Assembly: GCA_003523945.1 (NCBI GenBank)
Contig: DOFS01000225.1
Coordinates: forward strand, 1-12,454
DNA from: Nitrospiraceae bacterium
GTDB lineage: Bacteria; Nitrospirota; Nitrospiria; Nitrospirales; UBA8639
DNA: 12,454 nucleotides
Reading direction: 5' to 3'
Made by a program: the position numbers and the translations under genes
Notes under the pieces: model-generated
Seen by the model: only the letters and a program-made list of their open reading frames with translations
Databases searched by the model: none
Told to the model about the DNA's origin: nothing
Shown: piece after piece, positions 6,402 through 12,454 of the stretch
How the letters are laid out: each line of letters opens with the position of its first letter
Numbering within the stretch: the stretch's first letter is position 1

Positions 6402-7919
6402 ATGGATCTTCGGTTAGACCTGCGGCTATCTCAAAAGTTGGTGATGACCCCCCAGCTGCAACAAGCGATAAAGCTGTTGCAACTTTCTCGCTTGGAGCTT
6501 CAGCAAGTGCTAGCTCAACACTTAGTAGAAAATCCACTTTTGGAAGATTTGGCGCTGGAAGCCCAGGATGAAGAACTATCAGTGGGGGATCAACATACAG
6601 GGCAGGAGAAAGAGCCCGATGCCGAAAGTGGGGCTTCAGGTGAGGTCGCAGAAGTGCAACCAACCGTCAAGGAAGGTGAGCCCTTGTCCTCTGAAGAGTG
6701 GGACAATATTTTAGGCAATGACTGGCGGCCTGCTCAGCGGGAGGAGGCTTACTCGGGGGATGAAGAATTTCCTTCATATGAACAAACCCTCACCAAACCG
6801 ACTTCTCTTGAAGACCATCTTGAGTGGCAGCTTCGGCTCTCCTCCCTTACAGGGGATGATCGAGATATCGGCAGAATGATTATTGGGAATTTGGATGAAG
6901 ACGGGTATATGCGTGTGCCTCTTCCAGAGCTAGCTGAAGACGCCAAATGTTCTGTTGAACATGTTGAGGCCGTACTCCGTCAGATTCAGCAGTTTGATCC
7001 TCCAGGGGTTGCGGCTCAGGATTTAGCAGAATGTTTATTGATCCAACTTGACCACCTCCAACATGATGAACCTGAATTAACCTCTCATTTACAAGCTACG
7101 GTTCCTATGAGTGTGGTGGCCGCTATCCTGAAAGATCATTTAGTTGATCTTCAGAAAAAACGGTATCAGTCCGTAGCCAAAACATTGGGCGTGACCTTGG
7201 ATGAAGTCTATGAGGCCGTTCGGGTAATAGAGAGCCTGGAACCGAAGCCAGGGCGCCCCTACTTTTCAGATAGTAACTCGATCATTATTCCAGACGTTTA
7301 CGTTGTGAAGTACGAAGGGGAGTGGGTCGTTCTGTTGAATGATGATGGTCTTCCGCGATTGAGGATTAGTCCGTATTATCGGCGACTCCTTTCCCACTCG
7401 GGAGAAGATGCCGGGAACACGAAAAACTATCTGGAGGAGAAATTAAAAGGCGCACAATGGATTATTCGGAGTATTGATCAGCGGAACAAGACGATTGTGA
7501 AAGTCGTCAAAAGCCTGGTGAAGTTTCAAGAAGCTTTTTTGGAAAAAGGCATTCAATATCTTCGGCCATTAGTCTTGAAACAGGTGGCCGAAGATGTGGG
7601 TATGCATGAGTCAACAATTAGTCGGGTGACGACCAATAAATATTTGCATTGCCCTCAGGGTATTCTTGAACTGAAATTCTTTTTTAATGCCGGGATTCAG
7701 CGGGCTGATAATCGGGGAGAGGATATGTCCTCTGTGACCGTTCGCGAAATGATTCGGGAGATGGTGGCACAGGAAGATGCAGCCAACCCTTTGAAAGATC
7801 AGGAGATTGTCTCCAGGCTTCGTCAGAAAAATATCCTGATTGCCCGTCGAACTGTAGCTAAATATCGGGCTGAATTGCACATTGCTTCTGCCAGCCAACG
7901 AAAACGAATTCCTACATAA
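6402..7919 (+). CDS. rpoN: RNA polymerase sigma-54 factor
   Basis: Sigma-54 directs RNA polymerase to -24/-12 promoters and needs an AAA+ enhancer-binding activator. The 505-residue protein has the three expected parts. The Gln/Leu-rich activator-interacting region I spans about 1-50 (LRLSQKLVMTPQLQQAIKLL). An acidic variable region II spans about 52-125. Then come the core-binding domain (from TSLEDHLEWQLRL), the helix-turn-helix (about 391-420, LKQVAEDVGMHESTISRVT) and the RpoN box ARRTVAKYR at 481-489. All hallmarks are intact. It sits directly behind lptB, as in proteobacteria. The sigma-54-type promoter upstream of pilM in this window is a likely local target. Confidence 0.97.
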   Translation: MDLRLDLRLSQKLVMTPQLQQAIKLLQLSRLELQQVLAQHLVENPLLEDLALEAQDEELSVGDQHTGQEKEPDAESGASGEVAEVQPTVKEGEPLSSEEWDNILGNDWRPAQREEAYSGDEEFPSYEQTLTKPTSLEDHLEWQLRLSSLTGDDRDIGRMIIGNLDEDGYMRVPLPELAEDAKCSVEHVEAVLRQIQQFDPPGVAAQDLAECLLIQLDHLQHDEPELTSHLQATVPMSVVAAILKDHLVDLQKKRYQSVAKTLGVTLDEVYEAVRVIESLEPKPGRPYFSDSNSIIIPDVYVVKYEGEWVVLLNDDGLPRLRISPYYRRLLSHSGEDAGNTKNYLEEKLKGAQWIIRSIDQRNKTIVKVVKSLVKFQEAFLEKGIQYLRPLVLKQVAEDVGMHESTISRVTTNKYLHCPQGILELKFFFNAGIQRADNRGEDMSSVTVREMIREMVAQEDAANPLKDQEIVSRLRQKNILIARRTVAKYRAELHIASASQRKRIPT

Positions 7920-8051
7920 CTAATAGCAGGGGCTTCTGGTTGTCTGGAGTGCTCAGATCCGATTGTGAATAATGCGGGCAATTGGCGTCATTGAGTATCC
8001 GGTTCCTGGTCATCTGGTTGAATAATGAGTAAGTCAATTCCCGACGAGTGT

Positions 8052-8056
8052 GGGAG
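8052..8056 (+). promoter_or_regulatory. Ribosome binding site fixing the rapZ start
   Basis: GGGAG lies four bases before ATG 8061 and seven before ATG 8064. The in-frame ATG at 8025 has no such site, so the later pair is favoured. Confidence 0.5.
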
Positions 8057-8063
8057 CGTAATG

Positions 8064-8981
8064 ATGTCAAGTGAGTCGCCTCAAGATTCTCTGAAAAGGG
8101 ATCAGTTGCCTCTCCAGCTGATGATGGTGACAGGGACATCGGGATCCGGCAAGACTCAAGCTTTGAAGTGTCTAGAAGATTTAGGATTTTTTTGTGTGGA
8201 TAATCTTCCACCTGCCTTATTTCAAAAGTTTACAGAATTGTGTATCCAACCAGACAAAGATGTGAAGAAGGTTGCTTTGGGGATCGACATTCGTGAAGGG
8301 GCTTTTTTTGAAGATTTATTGAGTAATCTCGAAGCCTTGCAAAGTGATGGTTGTCAGGTTGAACTCCTTTTTTTAGAGGCACATGACGATATTTTAGTCA
8401 GGCGTTTCTCCGAATCGAGGCGCCCCCATCCTCTGCTTCCGCAGCGGCCGATTATTGAAGGCATTCAATTAGAGCGTGAACGGCTACAAAGCCTTCGAGC
8501 CCGAGCTCATCGCGTGTTGGATACGTCGGAATTTTCCGTTCATGACCTCAAGGCCTGGATCATTAAACATTATCGAGAACGGGGTGAAGGACAACTTCTA
8601 AAAATTAGTCTCATGAGTTTTGGGTATAAATTCGGGGTGCCCTTTGATGTGGACATGGTGTTTGATGTGCGATTTCTTCGTAATCCCCATTTCGTGCCGG
8701 ACCTTCAGCCGTTAACGGGAGAACACGGCGATATTCAACGCTTTGTCTTAGATACGAGGGAGGCTAAAGTCTTTCTCGACCATATGAAGGAATTATTTGC
8801 CTTTTTGTTACCTTTGTTCGAAAGGGAACAACGAAGTTATGTCACTATTGCATTCGGGTGTACGGGCGGTCGCCATCGTTCGGTAGCGATTGCTTTATGC
8901 ATGAAAGATATTTTGAAAACCTTGGGTTATGACGTCACGATACACCATCGAGAAATATCATGCCAGGGTATTTCAGGCTAA
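8064..8981 (+). CDS. rapZ: RapZ/YvcJ family nucleotide-binding protein
   Basis: The family binds ATP/GTP. In E. coli RapZ is an RNA-binding adaptor that controls glucosamine-6-phosphate synthase, while Bacillus YvcJ works differently. From ATG 8064 there are 305 residues (E. coli 284). Seen here are a P-loop GTSGSGKT (24-31), the family block FFCVDNLPP, a beta-strand like Walker B (ELLFLEA), LRARAHRVLDTSEFSVHDL, SFGYKFGVP, DVRFLRNPH and the signature GCTGGRHRSV (265-274). The basic C-terminal tail that E. coli RapZ uses to hold its small RNA is absent; the protein ends REISCQGISG. RNA control is therefore uncertain. ATG 8025 is an alternative start without a ribosome binding site. It follows rpoN after a 144-base gap, in which I see no gene. 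Confidence 0.92.
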   Translation: MSSESPQDSLKRDQLPLQLMMVTGTSGSGKTQALKCLEDLGFFCVDNLPPALFQKFTELCIQPDKDVKKVALGIDIREGAFFEDLLSNLEALQSDGCQVELLFLEAHDDILVRRFSESRRPHPLLPQRPIIEGIQLERERLQSLRARAHRVLDTSEFSVHDLKAWIIKHYRERGEGQLLKISLMSFGYKFGVPFDVDMVFDVRFLRNPHFVPDLQPLTGEHGDIQRFVLDTREAKVFLDHMKELFAFLLPLFEREQRSYVTIAFGCTGGRHRSVAIALCMKDILKTLGYDVTIHHREISCQGISG

Positions 8982-9281
8982 TTTCCTTTCCTCCTTGAGC
9001 GCAATTTCTTCAGAATTAGTTCCGACAGTCCAGTGCTTTCTGCTTCTAAAGCCCATTCTTCTTTGCCATGGTTTTTTCCTCCGCTAGAGGGGTTTGACTT
9101 CTTTCCCTATGCCTTTCATGGCGGGAACTTTGCTGTCATATGATGAGTGTCTCCAAGCGTAACGGCTAATTGGATATAGGTAAAAACACGACATCATATT
9201 GGGGGATGGCCTTTAGAAAAAGAATACAGATACAAGGTCAATTGAGGTCAAGGGACATTTGCGTATCCCGTTGGACTGATA
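8982..9281 (+). other. Non-coding stretch between rapZ and pilM
   Basis: These 300 bases hold no supportable gene. The first 130 are pyrimidine-rich. A small stem (CCTC 9078-9081 with GAGG 9087-9090) is too weak and has too few T residues to be called a terminator. A sigma-54 promoter candidate lies at 9119-9134. The predicted leader from about 9145 to 9281 contains an eight-base inverted repeat, ATATGATG 9138-9145 with CATCATAT 9192-9199, which may be chance. Confidence 0.6.
9119..9134 (+). promoter_or_regulatory. Sigma-54 (-24/-12) promoter of the pilM operon
   Basis: TGGCGGGAACTTTGCT matches the sigma-54 consensus TGGCACGNNNNTTGCW at every defined position except two (A5 and C6 are both G). 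The invariant GG (9120-9121) and GC (9132-9133) have the exact spacing. The predicted start of transcription is near 9145, about 137 bases before pilM. Sigma-54 itself is encoded 1.2 kb upstream. An activator binding site could not be identified. Confidence 0.65.
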
Positions 9282-10355
9282 ATGATGAACACAATTTGGA
9301 AAGGCACAGCAGAAAGGGTCACGGAGTATTCCCGGAAAAACCAGAATTTTACAGGCGTGGATGTAGGGTCTCGATTGTTGAAGGCAGTCAATCTGCAGGC
9401 AGGACAAACATGGCCTATCTTACAGGGTGTTGTGATTGAAAACCTCACCCGTGAATCCAATTTCGATTCCCAATCCGATATTGATCGGGACCGACATCCT
9501 GCCCAAGTTATTCGAAAGCAGTTATCTCCTTCTCCCCTTACTGTGGGAATTACGGTTTCGAGTCCTCACGTGTTATTGAAGAGACTGACACTGCCATTTA
9601 TGTCAGAAAAGGATCTTCGAGAACATCTCGCTTTGGAGCTTGACCGGTATATTCCTCTTGATGTTCAAGGTGTCGTGTGGGATGTGTATCGTCACAAAGG
9701 CTCAGGTATCTCGGACCTTGAAAAGGATCAAGCTGTTCTGGTGGTGGCAAAAAAAGAATTCATTGAGGAACGAATGCGCCAATTTGAACAGCAAGGTATG
9801 AGCATCAGTTTTGTCGATGTGGATGCTTTTTCCCTCATGAATGTGGTTGCCTACAACTATGGTCACGAAGGTACGTGGTTGATCTTTCATCTTGGGCCCA
9901 CCGGCATCCTTTCGGTGGTTATGGAGGAAGGTCATCCTATATATATGCACCAAGTATCCTACGAGGCCGATTGGTATGGAGCCTTGCTTGACGGGGTGTT
10001 GTCGGCATCTAAAACGTCTGGTGATGAATCTAAATTAGGGGCTTCGGAAATTTTACTTCTCGAGGCATTTTTCAAGGAATCCATCGATCAGGTCATTGAA
10101 ACTATCAGAAATGTTCCCGAAATAGCTGACAAGGGGGTTCTGCGGGGGGTGTTCCTGACAGGAGGGTATTCGGTGGTGGAAGGACTTCAATCGAGACTCG
10201 CTGATTCCTTGGACCTATCTGTTACCACGGTTAATCCTTTCAAAAAGATCACCGTCCCCCAAGACATGCAACAGGATTGTCAATTTCAGAAAGACTTGCC
10301 TTTATTTGCCGTCGCCGTTGGAGCGGCATTGCGCGGGGTGATTCCTCATGATTGA
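9282..10355 (+). CDS. pilM: Type IV pilus assembly ATPase-like protein PilM
   Basis: PilM is an actin-like cytoplasmic protein that binds the N-terminal tail of PilN and links the pilus alignment complex to the motor. The 357-residue protein has family length. It shows the phosphate-1 loop GVDVGSRLLKAV (25-36), the block LPFMSEKDLREHLALELD then RYIPLD (104-127), the FVDVDAFSL strand (177-185), and the late loop FLTGGYSVVEGL (291-302). It ends with LPLFAVAVGAALRG. The phosphate-2 strand, usually DIG, reads HLG (203-205), a loss of the conserved Asp. ATG 9282 is followed at once by ATG 9285, and TTGGA at 9271-9275 is a weak ribosome binding site. The stop overlaps pilN by eight bases. Confidence 0.93.
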   Translation: MMNTIWKGTAERVTEYSRKNQNFTGVDVGSRLLKAVNLQAGQTWPILQGVVIENLTRESNFDSQSDIDRDRHPAQVIRKQLSPSPLTVGITVSSPHVLLKRLTLPFMSEKDLREHLALELDRYIPLDVQGVVWDVYRHKGSGISDLEKDQAVLVVAKKEFIEERMRQFEQQGMSISFVDVDAFSLMNVVAYNYGHEGTWLIFHLGPTGILSVVMEEGHPIYMHQVSYEADWYGALLDGVLSASKTSGDESKLGASEILLLEAFFKESIDQVIETIRNVPEIADKGVLRGVFLTGGYSVVEGLQSRLADSLDLSVTTVNPFKKITVPQDMQQDCQFQKDLPLFAVAVGAALRGVIPHD

Positions 10356-10911
10356 AATTAATCTAGCCCGCCAACTGCAGCGTCAAGTTAGTCCTCATGA
10401 ACCTTCCTGGCTGGTTTGTTGGTTGGTGGGTGGGATGCTATTCATGGGTTTTGGATATGCAAGTTGGTGGTGGACAAAATCTTTGCAACAGCAAATTGAT
10501 GCCTTGCTTCAAGAAAAAATAGTCAAATTGCAGACTGTGACTGGGATAAAAGAAAGACTCCATGATATGGAGGGATATAATGAGCAAAAAGCTGTCCTTA
10601 TGGCTTCCGTTGAGCAGATGAGTGATCAGGAGGAGGAAAAGGCCTGGCCCGTTGCGTTGCTGGATGGGGTCAGTCGAAATATCGGAGAGCTGGATATTTG
10701 GTTAGAACGGGTACAACTAGAATCACGGGTTGTGGAATTACATGGACAATCGTTGGCTCTAAACGATATCGGAAAATTTATGGAAGCGTTAGAGAATGAT
10801 CGGATCATCATGAGTCTACCGGTGGTGGAAATTCTCGATCCCTCAGGAGAAGAATCAGATGCCTTTTCTTTTTTGATTCGTTTTGTATGGAATCAACAGG
10901 TGACCACATGA
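10348..10911 (+). CDS. pilN: Type IV pilus inner-membrane protein PilN
   Basis: PilN is a bitopic inner-membrane protein: its short cytoplasmic tail docks in PilM and its periplasmic part pairs with PilO. The 187 residues show a cytoplasmic tail (MIEINLARQLQ), a membrane helix at about 21-42 (WLVCWLVGGMLFMGFGYASW), a coiled-coil stretch (about 44-95) and a small ferredoxin-like domain (about 100-183, with WPVALLDGVSRNIGELDIWL). The tail motif is INLAR in place of the usual INLLP. The start overlaps pilM and the stop overlaps the pilO start, which implies translational coupling. Identification rests on topology, partial motifs and position. Confidence 0.88.
   Translation: MIEINLARQLQRQVSPHEPSWLVCWLVGGMLFMGFGYASWWWTKSLQQQIDALLQEKIVKLQTVTGIKERLHDMEGYNEQKAVLMASVEQMSDQEEEKAWPVALLDGVSRNIGELDIWLERVQLESRVVELHGQSLALNDIGKFMEALENDRIIMSLPVVEILDPSGEESDAFSFLIRFVWNQQVTT
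10898..10903 (+). promoter_or_regulatory. Ribosome binding site deciding the pilO start
   Basis: AGGTGA inside the end of pilN lies four bases before ATG 10908 and seven before ATG 10911. It argues against the in-frame ATG at 10887, which would lie upstream of the site. Confidence 0.55.
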
Positions 10912-11501
10912 TGTCACAGTGGAAGTTACTAGCAACCTGGAATCGATTAGGTCTCCTGTTGGGGTTGATGCTTGTCTGCCTGTTGGGTATCTACCTGGTG
11001 ATGTGGCGGGCAATGAATCACTCGCTTGAGCAGTTGCAACAAGAAGTTGCTAATCTAGATAAGGAGAGCCAAGTGCTCATCCAGAAAACAGCCTCTCTGA
11101 AAGCCCTGGAAATGGAAATCAATGCTTTACGTGAAAAATTGGCCGCTCGAGTTCAACAATTTCCTGAACAGATTGAATCAAAAGACTTTCGAAGGGATGT
11201 CATGGAAATTGCGAAGCGAAGGCAGGTGACGGTTCGAGTGTGGAAACCGGAAGGTCCTTTGCCAGGCCTCCAACATTCTAAAGCCTCGATTCCGATTGCC
11301 TTGCGAGTAGAAGGGGGGTTCCAGGGGACGGTCCAATTTTTGGATGACTTGCGCCAGCTTGCATGGGTTGAAAGTATTCCTTCCATTGTGATTGCCGGTG
11401 GGCCAAAGAAGGGGGATTCATCTCTCCTTATCACGAATCTTGTGTTGCACGGGTTAACCCCCTTAGGTATTGATCATGTCCAACAACTCCTTAAAATATA
11501 A
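10908..11501 (+). CDS. pilO: Type IV pilus inner-membrane protein PilO
   Basis: PilO forms a heterodimer with PilN in the periplasm and contacts PilP. The 197-residue product has a cytoplasmic N-terminus, a membrane helix at about 14-34 (LGLLLGLMLVCLLGIYLVMW), a coiled coil at about 36-82 and a C-terminal alpha/beta domain (ALRVEGGFQGTVQFLDDLRQ, then VESIPSIVIAGG). The coiled coil ends at QQFPEQIE, where PilO proteins often have a similar Pro-Glu break before their globular domain. ATG 10908 overlaps the pilN stop in an ATGA arrangement, and ATG 10911 is equally possible. Membrane topology and gene order make the call firm despite low family conservation. Confidence 0.88.
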   Translation: MMSQWKLLATWNRLGLLLGLMLVCLLGIYLVMWRAMNHSLEQLQQEVANLDKESQVLIQKTASLKALEMEINALREKLAARVQQFPEQIESKDFRRDVMEIAKRRQVTVRVWKPEGPLPGLQHSKASIPIALRVEGGFQGTVQFLDDLRQLAWVESIPSIVIAGGPKKGDSSLLITNLVLHGLTPLGIDHVQQLLKI

Positions 11502-12096
11502 TCAAACTTATCCATGCCTGGCGACATTGCGAGATCACAATGTCATGCATACGCGGGGTGGGTCCGCCACGGTGGCTGCAACCTCGAGTGGGTTCGCGCG
11601 CTACATAGTCCGTGTGTGTGGTGTGTTAATTTTTTTTGAGTTAATGGGAGTGGTTGCCGCGGAAGGAGCCTCCCTATCGCTTTATGATCCAAATAGGCTT
11701 GTGAGGACCGGTGTAGCTCAGGACAATTCTCTAAAAATGAACGTGAGTCGTCGAGACCCTTTCAAACGGATACCTCAACCACGTCCTTCAACTCCCAAGG
11801 TAACGCCACCACCACATCAGGAGGCTGAGATTGCTCCCCCGGTAAATAATCCGGGTTGGAGACTTCTTGGGGTAATGCATGCGCAGGATGGGCCCCAGGC
11901 GGTCATTCAGGTATCTCCAACGGAGCGAATTCTGGTAAAACCGGGGTCTGAACTCGCTCGATCAGGTTGGACGGTTAAGACCATTGAGGGGGAGGAGGTG
12001 CTACTTGAGCACCTCTCTCCATCTTCCTCAGTGGGGAAGGCTTTCCCCACAAGAACCTTCATTCTCTCCTTTCCCGCCATTCAATCATCCCCATGA
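11476..12096 (+). CDS. pilP: Type IV pilus assembly protein PilP, no lipobox
   Basis: PilP joins the PilN/PilO complex to the outer-membrane secretin PilQ. The 206-residue product has a hydrophobic signal segment at about 43-63 (YIVRVCGVLIFFELMGVVAA), a family RRDPF motif (92-96) and a Pro-rich linker. A GspC/PilP-type homology domain follows (GWRLLGVMHAQDGPQAVIQV, ILVKPGSELARSGWTVKTI, EGEEVLLEHL). PilP is usually a lipoprotein, but here no lipobox fits: the only nearby Cys precedes the hydrophobic core. VVAA followed by EG looks like a signal peptidase I site. The start is uncertain: ATG 11476 has AGGT at seven bases and overlaps pilO by 26 bases. ATG 11545 would give a more normal signal peptide but lacks a ribosome binding site. 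Confidence 0.83.
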   Translation: MSNNSLKYNQTYPCLATLRDHNVMHTRGGSATVAATSSGFARYIVRVCGVLIFFELMGVVAAEGASLSLYDPNRLVRTGVAQDNSLKMNVSRRDPFKRIPQPRPSTPKVTPPPHQEAEIAPPVNNPGWRLLGVMHAQDGPQAVIQVSPTERILVKPGSELARSGWTVKTIEGEEVLLEHLSPSSSVGKAFPTRTFILSFPAIQSSP

Positions 12097-12122
12097 ATAT
12101 TATGGTTGAGAAAGCCTGTTAA
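12093..12122 (+). other. Nine-codon ORF overlapping the pilP stop
   Basis: ATG 12093 overlaps the pilP TGA in an ATGA arrangement and runs MNIMVEKAC to TAA 12120-12122. This is the place and geometry where a coupled pilQ would start. It may be only chance, or the leftover of a lost downstream gene. Its translation has no recognisable PilQ character. Confidence 0.2.
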
Positions 12123-12328
12123 AACCTTCATAATCGGTACTTTTACCGCTTGGCTAATGAGATTCGACCCGTTTATTCATACTAAAGGCTGACCATTTAA
12201 CGGCGTTTAAAAATACCCGTCTTCCAGGGCCAAAACTATATGGTTGGGGAAATGCCCTGGGAAGTATGGGAATGGCTAAGAGGAAAATGCCGCTGGCATG
12301 AGTGTTTAATGTACCCAAAAGGAGTGAT
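12097..12328 (+). other. Structured pilP-aroC intergenic region
   Basis: These 232 bases contain no recognised gene. They hold a short perfect stem CGGTA/TACCG (12135-12148), a large hairpin (12216-12270) and a perfect ATGCC/GGCAT stem (12287-12299). No PilQ remnant appeared in the forward frames. Confidence 0.6.
12207..12270 (-). terminator. Leftward-facing terminator-like hairpin
   Basis: CTTCCAGGGC (12221-12230) pairs with GCCCTGGGAAG (12254-12264) with one bulged base. CCC 12216-12218 and GGG 12268-12270 extend the stem past a small internal loop. On the - strand the stem is followed by TATTTTTAAA (the complement of 12206-12215), the order of an intrinsic terminator. On the + strand it has no T run. 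No - strand gene ends here, so its role is unknown. Confidence 0.35.
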
Positions 12329-12335
12329 ATGTTGA
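12240..12335 (+). CDS. Possible Trp-rich leader peptide ORF before aroC
   Basis: A 31-codon ORF starts at ATG 12240 inside the loop of the large hairpin and stops at TGA 12333-12335, overlapping the aroC start by seven bases. It has four Trp codons (positions 7, 10, 12 and 19) and three Cys codons. Such a peptide ahead of a chorismate-pathway gene is the expected look of an attenuator or a coupled leader. There is no good ribosome binding site, and the G-rich DNA yields TGG codons easily, so it may be spurious. Confidence 0.22.
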   Translation: MVGEMPWEVWEWLRGKCRWHECLMYPKGVIC

Positions 12336-12454
12336 GATATTTAAATGCGGGGGAATCTCATGGGAGAGGTCTCATGGCCGTAGTGGAAGGGGTTCCGTCC
12401 GGTTTGCCGGTCACGGCCGAAGAGATTAATGCCGATTTGATCCGTCGGCAGGGC
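12329..12454 (+). CDS. aroC: Chorismate synthase, N-terminal part (cut by window end)
   Basis: Chorismate synthase converts 5-enolpyruvylshikimate-3-phosphate to chorismate using reduced FMN, the last common step to the aromatic amino acids. The first 42 codons are present. [20 protein letters not shown] includes the family signature GESHG with the active-site histidine H11, and [20 protein letters not shown] then QG continues the known N-terminus. ATG 12329 has AAGGAG at 12319-12324, four bases upstream. The reading frame runs off the window. It belongs to a different pathway from the pil genes, and a promoter in the 232-base gap was not recognised. Confidence 0.95.
   Translation, partial: MLRYLNAGESHGRGLMAVVEGVPSGLPVTAEEINADLIRRQG

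Noticed and set aside
7938..7954. Sigma-54-like TGG...TGC sequence upstream of rapZ
   Set aside because: The GG to GC distance is one base too long, and that spacing is critical for sigma-54.
8025..8063. Longer RapZ start at ATG 8025
   Set aside because: There is no ribosome binding site, and the added residues lie outside the family core. It is kept as an alternative only.
7912..8211. 99-codon - strand open frame over the rpoN-rapZ gap
   Set aside because: It runs antisense across the start of rapZ, has no motif and no ribosome binding site, and looks like a chance frame.
9170..9439. 89-codon open frame starting at TTG before pilM
   Set aside because: It overlaps pilM for over half its length in another frame, lacks a proper ribosome binding site and shows no family motif. 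The pilM frame carries clear domain signatures.
12097..12195. pilP readthrough frame or PilQ remnant after the pilP stop
   Set aside because: The translated residues show no secretin or AMIN-domain pattern, and pilP is already complete at its TGA.

Overview
The window reads as a Gram-negative bacterial chromosome segment. Every gene I can support lies on the + strand. It runs from the end of the spc ribosomal operon and the whole alpha operon (map-infA-rpmJ-rpsM-rpsK-rpsD-rpoA-rplQ), through an LPS-export and sigma-54 block (lptC-lptA-lptB-rpoN-rapZ), to a type IV pilus alignment operon (pilM-pilN-pilO-pilP), and it ends inside aroC (chorismate synthase). The lpt genes and the pil inner-membrane genes imply an outer membrane. 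Base composition is balanced by eye. The gene order and zinc-ribbon ribosomal proteins (S4 and L36, both with four Cys/His ligands) suggest a member of Nitrospirota or a related phylum. That taxonomic call is an inference from style and could not be checked here.

Region 1 (1-4149) is housekeeping: initiator methionine removal, translation initiation, ribosomal proteins S13, S11, S4, L36 and L17, and the RNA polymerase alpha subunit. Catalytic and binding residues are intact. A good intrinsic terminator candidate (4223-4276) separates this operon from the next block, and a sigma-70-like promoter may be built into the same bases.

Region 2 (4324-8981) holds the LptC/LptA bridge and the LptB ATPase that drive lipopolysaccharide to the outer membrane, followed by sigma-54 and the RapZ/YvcJ-family nucleotide-binding protein. 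The order resembles the proteobacterial lptCAB-rpoN-hpf-ptsN-rapZ cluster, but hpf and ptsN are missing. lptA lacks a conventional start codon at the position its ribosome binding site points to.

Region 3 (8982-12454) begins with a 300-base non-coding stretch carrying a near-consensus sigma-54 promoter (9119-9134) that faces pilM. pilM, pilN, pilO and pilP follow, tightly coupled. The secretin gene pilQ, which normally comes next, is absent: pilP is followed by 232 bases of structured DNA and then aroC. PilM, PilN and PilP each depart from a family hallmark (the DxG pocket motif, the INLLP docking motif and the lipobox). The most interesting theme is a possibly sigma-54-driven, secretin-less and divergent pilus alignment module close to rpoN. 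Most of the rest is ordinary core genome.
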